Below are positions 52,016 to 57,013 of a stretch of DNA of 57,013 bases, one piece after another (positions within the stretch are counted from its first letter, which is position 1; each line of letters starts with the position of its first letter). The position numbers were made by a program, and so were the translations under genes. Where the stretch lies: positions 1 to 57,013 of the forward strand of contig NZ_JAXMJI010000117.1 in NCBI RefSeq assembly GCF_034376665.1. Reading direction: 5' to 3'. The stretch is from Allopontixanthobacter sp034376665. Its GTDB lineage: Bacteria; Pseudomonadota; Alphaproteobacteria; Sphingomonadales; Sphingomonadaceae. A model generated the notes under the pieces. That model did not search any database, was not told the origin of the DNA, and saw only the letters and a list, made by a program, of their open reading frames with translations.

Positions 52016-53304
52016 GCTTCCCTCCGCAATCGTTCGAGCAATCCACCGAACAGGATGGAGCCGATCCTGCCTTGACTCACTGTAATCCGCCCCATCGCGG
52101 CACTGCGGTTGCGCAGGGGGATCATGACTCCGGTACTGCTTCGTGCACCGTCCGGCACCGTCATGATCACCTGGTAGCCGCCTTTCATCGCGACGGACGC
52201 AGTGGAACTCACTTGGCCTACCAGATAGCCATTGGTGGCAGCCGGGAAGCCTGCAATTTCCATGCGAACTTCTGCGCCCGGACGCACATCGCCGCGCGCT
52301 GCAGGCGGAACCAGCCCTACTGCAGACAAACCCTTGTGGCGGGGAACGATGACCGCAAATTCCTGCCCTTCGGAAACCCTTTGACCGGACACGCGGTCTT
52401 CTGGAAATTGCACTATTCCCGCCATGGGCGCGAGCACCAGATGGGTGCTGCGCCACCGCGAGACTGCGCCTGCGGCATCAGCAGCAGCCTGGATTGCTGT
52501 TTCGCGCAATTGCGTGGCAGTGCGCCCCCGCTCCAGCTGAGAGCGCTCTAGCTGCAGCCTCAATTCCTGCAGCCTCGTGCGGTCTTCGTCTACGCGACCC
52601 CGCGCCTGTCGGGCCGCTATTTGTTGTTCGATCACGATTGCCCGGGCTTCCGCCAGAGCCTGGCGTGAGACCCATCCTCGCTCGGCAAGTTCCGTCTTGA
52701 TTCGCAGCTGTTCCTCCGCCACCGTCACCAGCTCGTCGGCTGAGAGTATGTCGTCCTGCAGACGCCCGGCGCGCGCTTCGATCCCGGCAATGGTCGACTG
52801 CAGGATCGCCGCGTCCCGCTGCTCCACGGGAAAGCCTTGCGTCACCGCCAGCGCGTCGAGCGCTCCCGCCAGGCGGGACGCACTGGTCTGCACGTCGCCG
52901 CCAATGGTCACCTCGGGAAGGGGCATGGGGGTTTTGCCGGATTGCAGGGCGGCGCGCAATTGCGGCAATATCGCGGACAGCTGGCGTATCTGCGCCACTT
53001 CGCCCGGTGGTCCAAGCTCTGCCATCACATCCCCCGCGCGCACTGCATCTCCGGATTGCACCGCGATCGCATGCAGTACGCCGGCTTGCGGAGTAGTCAC
53101 GCTGCGCGGAGGAGAACCAAGCTGGATCGTCATCGGTACGCGCAGCGTTTCGTGCCACGGCAACATCAGGGCCGCAGCAAGCAAAAAGATCAGCAGGGCA
53201 ACCACGCGCAGCGGCGAGCCATGCGCGATCCAGCCGGGTAACTCGACGGTAGCGCGGTCGAGCGCAGCCAGATTGTTCTTTTCCTGTGGCTGGGGGCGGT
53301 TCAA
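52012..53304 (-). CDS. HlyD-family membrane fusion protein
   Basis: 430 aa from a TTG that overlaps the ROK gene stop (TTGA). One N-terminal membrane helix (VVALLIFLLAAALML, about residues 34-48). A biotinyl/lipoyl-like half follows (TPQAGVLHAIAVQSGDAVRAGDVMAELGPP). A long alpha-hairpin comes next (about residues 105-275, rich in Leu, Glu, Arg), then the return half VLAPMAGIVQFPEDRVSGQRVSEGQEFAVIVP. It bridges the ABC exporter to an outer-membrane channel; no TolC gene is in the window. Confidence 0.9.
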   Translation of the reverse strand: MNRPQPQEKNNLAALDRATVELPGWIAHGSPLRVVALLIFLLAAALMLPWHETLRVPMTIQLGSPPRSVTTPQAGVLHAIAVQSGDAVRAGDVMAELGPPGEVAQIRQLSAILPQLRAALQSGKTPMPLPEVTIGGDVQTSASRLAGALDALAVTQGFPVEQRDAAILQSTIAGIEARAGRLQDDILSADELVTVAEEQLRIKTELAERGWVSRQALAEARAIVIEQQIAARQARGRVDEDRTRLQELRLQLERSQLERGRTATQLRETAIQAAADAAGAVSRWRSTHLVLAPMAGIVQFPEDRVSGQRVSEGQEFAVIVPRHKGLSAVGLVPPAARGDVRPGAEVRMEIAGFPAATNGYLVGQVSSTASVAMKGGYQVIMTVPDGARSSTGVMIPLRNRSAAMGRITVSQGRIGSILFGGLLERLRREA

Positions 53305-54341
53305 CGCTGCTCGTCCAGCGCCGACAGATGAATTGCCATTCCGCGAAGATTCTCGGTCCCGTCAGCTAGGCCAAGGGTAATCATATCTTCGATCGCGCGG
53401 CGCGAATGGAGCGGGCGAAGCTGTCCTTCCAGCTGGTCTATCAAAAGCTCGCGGTAGGACGCCCCGATCGCAAGGGCAAAGCCGCCCGTCAACACGACGC
53501 GGTCCGGCGCAGCGAACAAGATGACAATATGTAGGGCGCGCGCGAGATACGCGACCGATTGCTGCAGGATCTGCGTCGTGAAGGGGTCGTCAGAAGCGAT
53601 CGCGGCAATTGCCGCCGCGTTCACATCGAACCGGTCGGCCGACTGGACGTCGAACCCTGCTTCGTCCAGCAATGCCGCCAATCGGGAATCGGAAAACGCA
53701 TCAGGCTGCCGCGCCGCTTCGGCTCTCGCCATTCGCGCGAAACCGCTGCCCGAAGCATACAGACCCAGCGTGCCGACCATCGTGCCGTCGAGAGTTCGAG
53801 CAGCGTCTTCTCCGGTCTCGACGACTGAAAAGCCGATTTCGCCATCAAGACCCCGGCGGCCGGAGACAACCCCGCCGCTGCGCCGGTCGTACAGTTTGGA
53901 TCCGATGCCGCTTCCCACGCTGAGGATAAGCGTCGTGTCATGATCATCCTCCGCAGCTTCGGTGCCATAATAAGTGCTCGCAGCGAAAATGTCGTTTCGC
54001 GCTATGGTCGGATGGCCCAGCGCAGCAGAGAGGTCCGCTGCCAGCAAAGGCCGGGAAGCTTGACCCCATAGCGAATTGGCTGCGGCAATTGCGCCGTCAG
54101 CCTCTACCGGCCCCGGCAGTGACAGGCCGATGCGTTCTATCGTGCCGGACGCGGGAAATTGGTCTGCAATAGCCTGGGCCAGCCAAGACAACCAAAGCGC
54201 GCGCTTGCGATCGGGAGGCAGTGAGGGGGAGGAATGCAAATCGATGGTACGGAGCTGGGAAATGGGGCCCATCCCTTGCGGCGTTACGACGGCGAATCGC
54301 GTAAGGGTGAAACCGGCATCGATACAGAGATAATTTGCCAA
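53301..54341 (-). CDS. ROK-type sugar kinase-like protein
   Basis: 346 aa from a TTG with GGAGGG upstream. ROK/ASKHA features: YLCIDAGFTLTRFAVVTPQG, IERIGLSLPGPVEADGAI, HPTIARNDIFAASTYYG, TLILSVGSGIGSKLYDRRSGGVVSGRRGLDGEIGFSVVE and DRVVLTGGFALAIG. The zinc-binding CxCGxxGC motif of classical ROK proteins is absent. Heading an operon with HlyD and ABC exporter genes is odd for a sugar kinase. It could be a second amino-sugar kinase of the island or a modifier of the exported product. Confidence 0.72.
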   Translation of the reverse strand: MANYLCIDAGFTLTRFAVVTPQGMGPISQLRTIDLHSSPSLPPDRKRALWLSWLAQAIADQFPASGTIERIGLSLPGPVEADGAIAAANSLWGQASRPLLAADLSAALGHPTIARNDIFAASTYYGTEAAEDDHDTTLILSVGSGIGSKLYDRRSGGVVSGRRGLDGEIGFSVVETGEDAARTLDGTMVGTLGLYASGSGFARMARAEAARQPDAFSDSRLAALLDEAGFDVQSADRFDVNAAAIAAIASDDPFTTQILQQSVAYLARALHIVILFAAPDRVVLTGGFALAIGASYRELLIDQLEGQLRPLHSRRAIEDMITLGLADGTENLRGMAIHLSALDEQR

Positions 54342-54768
54342 GAACCGACCCTCCGTACGCCGTGGCCTGGCTGCTAGCCAGAATGCCTATCGCCTACTCG
54401 TATGCCACATGTATTATCGGTGCAAGACCTCTGGCCGCCGGAGATCGATAATCCGCTTGCTGAATTTGCCCGCTTCCATCAGAAACTTGACGTCAAGTTC
54501 TGCCAATCAAGCCAGCGGAAACCGTGTCGAATATCGACTATCGCGGATCAGCCAGCGGTTGGGAACAGTTTCAGGTTTGTCGGACCCTGAAGCCACATTT
54601 TGTGCAACAAAACACTCCATATGCCTGATTTACAGAAGTATTAGTAGAAATATTGCACCATAACTTTCGATGCAGCGATCACCGGGTAATCATGAAATCG
54701 TATTGAATTATCAAGCCTTATTCTCCCGGCATCTAAGTTTGAAAGACTTCCTACTAGCTCCAGCCGGG
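54342..54768. other. 427-bp non-coding stretch with palindromes upstream of the ROK operon
   Basis: No convincing gene. It contains a 16-bp perfect palindrome AACTTGACGTCAAGTT (54484-54499) and GTCGA-ATA-TCGAC (54526-54538), both possible operators for the ROK-HlyD-ABC operon. The segment GCGATCACCGGGTAATCA near 54675 resembles GCAATCACCGGGCAATCA near 28437, left of the other direct-repeat copy. The stretch is AT-rich towards 54600-54720. Confidence 0.5.
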
Positions 54769-55989
54769 CTAGCTCGCGAGCCGATGCACCTTAGCCAGAG
54801 CAAAAGGCAGCTTTAGAATATCATGATTGTCAGCGATCCATCGCTTCTGATCGTTGCTAAGCCTGTCCGAGGACGACTTGACCTCGACGAACCGGAACTC
54901 TCCTTCGCGGTGCAGCAGCAAGTCCGGCCATCCCAGATATCGGCCCCAGTAGTCTTGCACGAGATAGCGCAGTATGGTTTTGACTGTTTGAGGCGGCAAA
55001 ATCTCGAGCAACTTGCGCGCTCGCTCGACATCCTCCGGTCGATGTGCCCAGAGATACTGGCGCAGGTTTTCGCTGTGGAACCGCCAATAGTCGAATAACC
55101 ACTCAAGATCGTCGTCAGGCAGAAATTCGTCGAAATGTTTCTCGATGACTGTCGCGCGCCGGGTTCCATAGCCTGCTGACCCAAAGTCGCTCGGCAAATA
55201 TGTCCAGATTGGTTCCTTTGTTCGCCGCTCTTCATACGCGGTACGGTTACCGAAGCTTACAATGCGGTTCTTAGGGTCGATTGGATCCTGGATGACTATC
55301 CACATCATTACGCCGAACAGCGCGTGAAAGGGAACGCTTTCGAGGTGCAGGACTTGCCAGCCCTGCCCGGAATAGTGCCGCGATGCGAATTCTTCGGCGC
55401 TGATTATCTCATCGCCAAATAGGATCTGTGCGCCCTTCCCTCCGTCTTTGGCATATGCCGCTTGCAGAGGTTCGATCTCAACCGAGTATTCGTCGATCAC
55501 TTCCGCCTGCGACTTCTCGGTGAAGACATATTTAGGAGCGATTGCATGCAGTTTTTTGATCTCCTTCAGAGCAGCCTTTTCTATAGCGGAATGCGCCAAG
55601 CGCCGCTCTTCGTCAGTCACCTCCGGATGTTCTGAGTCCCAATCGTATCGTGCCGTTTCTTTGGCAAAGAAGAGCTCGCGCCAGTAGTAGCGCTTGATCT
55701 TGCTGGTGCGCCCGTGGATCGCCGCTGCTGGTGTCGGATCGGCGGGCCGCCCGCGGCATTCACTGCAAATCCCTTCTTGGAAACCTTGCGTTACTGGCAC
55801 CCGCTCCTGCGTATCGAGTTCGCAGCCCTCGCTTAGTTGATGCGCCAGAAAGCGACGCCCGTGTACCTCGTCGCATGCACACATCATCACCGCGCCGCAA
55901 TCCGCACAGCGGTATTTGCGGATCAGTTCATGCTGATTGAGGCAGACGCGGTCTGGGTGATGGCAAGTTGAGGAAGTTCGCTCAGCCAT
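54769..55989 (-). CDS. VRR-NUC nuclease with cysteine-rich N-terminus
   Basis: 406 aa. The N-terminal 80 residues hold many Cys/His (TCHHPDRVCLNQH, YRCADCGAVMMCACDEVHGRRF, GICSECRGR), probably one or more zinc sites. A long helical middle follows. Near the C-terminus is the VRR-NUC core: YLGWPDLLLHREGEFRFVEVKSSSD, with PD...EVK catalytic residues, then LSNDQKRWI. This fold is found in restriction-like, phage and Fan1 nucleases. Its start overlaps the HipA gene end by 8 bp. Its 3' end is the island boundary repeat. Confidence 0.82.
   Translation of the reverse strand: MAERTSSTCHHPDRVCLNQHELIRKYRCADCGAVMMCACDEVHGRRFLAHQLSEGCELDTQERVPVTQGFQEGICSECRGRPADPTPAAAIHGRTSKIKRYYWRELFFAKETARYDWDSEHPEVTDEERRLAHSAIEKAALKEIKKLHAIAPKYVFTEKSQAEVIDEYSVEIEPLQAAYAKDGGKGAQILFGDEIISAEEFASRHYSGQGWQVLHLESVPFHALFGVMMWIVIQDPIDPKNRIVSFGNRTAYEERRTKEPIWTYLPSDFGSAGYGTRRATVIEKHFDEFLPDDDLEWLFDYWRFHSENLRQYLWAHRPEDVERARKLLEILPPQTVKTILRYLVQDYWGRYLGWPDLLLHREGEFRFVEVKSSSDRLSNDQKRWIADNHDILKLPFALAKVHRLAS
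54782..54837 (+). repeat. Right copy of 56-bp direct repeat bounding the island
   Basis: Partner of 28533-28588. This copy is the intact 3' end of the VRR-NUC gene (minus strand). See the left copy for identity and interpretation. Confidence 0.75.
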
Positions 55990-57013
55990 CTTGGATTGCT
56001 AACCGGAAGCAGGTGGCAAAGCGGCCTCTGTCCGCGGGACTTAACCCCGCTTCTTCGAACAATGGCTGCCAGCGTACTGCAACCATCATGCGCAACTCTT
56101 CGACTATGGCCGAAGCCTCATCGGGGCCGAGATCGAATACTGCTGCTCCGGCAAGCGCATTTCCGATAGTCGCATTGCGTCCTTCCGGACCTACGCCCAG
56201 CACGAGGCGTCGCTCCAGCCCCACCTGCGGCTTGGGGACAACATCGTAGAGTGGAGACAGGCGCCAGCCCGTTCCGTCGAACAGAAAGCCGTGATTGCGC
56301 AGGTGGTCATCGTCATTTGTCACGAGGATATTGAACACCATTCGGCGGAACAGCTCATGAAGGTCCGCGCGGACCTGCGTACCGTGCTGACGTATCGTAC
56401 CAGCGAGATCAGCGTAGCTGTAACTGCTTACCTCGCTTTCATGGGCGCCCAGCATGGTCAGCCCCGACGCGAACGGCCGCCGTTCAATCCAGTTGCCATG
56501 CGGCATGCGGTCGAACCGTTCGATCAGATAGATGTCGCGGTCCAGCACGCACTGAAAATCGAGCGCGGGTACGTTGAGGCCGCATTCGGCGGCGAGCCGC
56601 ATAGTCGCCAGCTCCACGCGGCATTCAGGAAAGCTGTCGCCGCGCATCTGGAACTTGGCGATCCAGGGCTGCTCGCCGATTTGTGTTGCCGCCTTGGGGC
56701 GCGCGCCGCCAAGCGACGAACCGGCAGCAAGCAGCGCGCGCAGGTTCTCATCCAGCTCATCGACATGTTGTGCTCGTTCGGCTGCCTCGGCAAGTTCACC
56801 GAGGGTGAACTCCTCGCCCGGAGCGGGACCGTCGCCCCATGGAGTAATGCGCTCCGGTCGCTCCGGGGTGGGCCCGAATGCGAGCGCGCCTACGCGATGT
56901 TCTCCGGAAGCAAGGATGAGGTCGATCTCGCTCGGCAGACGGTCGCCCATCGCCTTGTACATAAGTTACTGGCCCCAGCCGTCGGGAGCCGCGTCGCGGA
57001 TGCCGCCGAAGGC
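55982..57013 (-). pseudogene. HipA-family kinase interrupted by an in-frame stop (5' end beyond window)
   Basis: The ATG-initiated frame is 56962-55982, 326 aa. It has HipA C-terminal features: ASSLGGARPKA (ATP loop), WIAKFQMRGD, IYLIERFDR, FNILVTNDDDHLRNHGFLF (catalytic Asp and Asn) and WRLSPLYDVVP. Upstream in the same frame, up to the window edge, the DNA still reads HipA-like: FGGIRDAAPDGWGQ, then a TAA at 56968-56966, then LMYKAMGDRLPSEIDL. Normal HipA proteins read straight through here (PDxWGRR...). So a nonsense change, or a sequencing error, splits the gene. An intact HipA would phosphorylate a tRNA synthetase as a toxin. Confidence 0.75.

Noticed and set aside
52016..52456. N-terminal extension of the ABC exporter to 742 aa
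   Set aside because: The extra residues lie antisense-like inside the HlyD coding region and are not membrane or peptidase sequence; the ATG at 52015 overlaps the HlyD stop in the usual ATGA manner.
54402..54663. Two short plus-strand frames before the VRR-NUC gene
   Set aside because: Overlapping frames without RBS or conservation cues; considered as a possible peptide precursor for the exporter but neither has a leader-like or Cys/Gly-rich core.
1..57013. CRISPR arrays, rRNA or tRNA genes
   Set aside because: No regularly spaced repeats, no conserved rRNA stretches and no tRNA-like cloverleaf with a TTCGA arm in intergenic DNA were noticed on reading.

Overview
The window looks like chromosomal DNA of a Sphingomonadales alphaproteobacterium, probably of the Erythrobacteraceae type. 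The pointers are high GC, a gene-transfer-agent (GTA) head operon, a serine palmitoyltransferase with its own acyl carrier protein, DivK, an alphaproteobacterial DksA with a degenerate zinc finger, and many TonB/amino-sugar genes. No rRNA, tRNA or CRISPR array was seen.

Layout. (1) 1-4.67 kb, minus strand: GTA/HK97-like head genes in the order small terminase, large terminase, portal, small membrane protein, prohead protease, major capsid (runs off the left edge), with a clear intrinsic terminator between protease and capsid. (2) 4.9-28.3 kb: ordinary core genome. It holds a YqaA membrane protein, the sphingolipid pair spt/acp, an orphan Pycsar-effector-like membrane protein, divK, a HAD-RidA-GDPD-GNAT run, dksA, PilZ, an oligopeptide-type binding lipoprotein, a tight kynA-kynB-kynU operon, an HNH protein, gluQRS, a PduO-type adenosyltransferase, 3-hydroxyacyl-CoA dehydrogenase, mutS and maeB. 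(3) 28.5-54.8 kb: an accessory island. (4) 54.77-57.01 kb, minus strand: a VRR-NUC nuclease gene overlapping a HipA-family gene that carries an in-frame stop.

The island is bounded by two same-orientation copies of a 56-bp sequence (28533-28588 and 54782-54837, 50/56 identical by eye). The right copy is the 3' end of the intact VRR-NUC gene. The left copy is a detached 3' end of such a gene, abutting an IS110 transposase fragment. This is the pattern left by site-specific integration into a gene 3' end, although no integrase is visible.

Inside the island most genes fit one pathway: salvage of peptidoglycan amino sugars without a PTS. They are a TonB-dependent receptor, a sodium:solute symporter, a BadF-type sugar kinase, AnmK, MurQ, NagA, a SIS-type glucosamine-6-phosphate deaminase, a GntR regulator, and an FAD-dependent D-lactate dehydrogenase-like oxidase next to MurQ, which could burn the D-lactate that MurQ releases. 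A PP2C-type phosphatase is cotranscribed with anmK.

Embedded in the island is a set of genes I cannot assign to a known system. One is a compact operon of an unknown 136-aa protein, a cytosolic NlpC/P60 protein, a radical SAM protein and a class III aminotransferase, with a divergent beta-propeller-like gene. Another is a ROK-HlyD-ABC export operon. A third is an RNA ligase with an N-terminal HNH-like zinc module, beside an unknown gene and a small glycosyltransferase. These are the best candidates for something undescribed. All functional assignments come from reading motifs and gene order only; no database search was possible.
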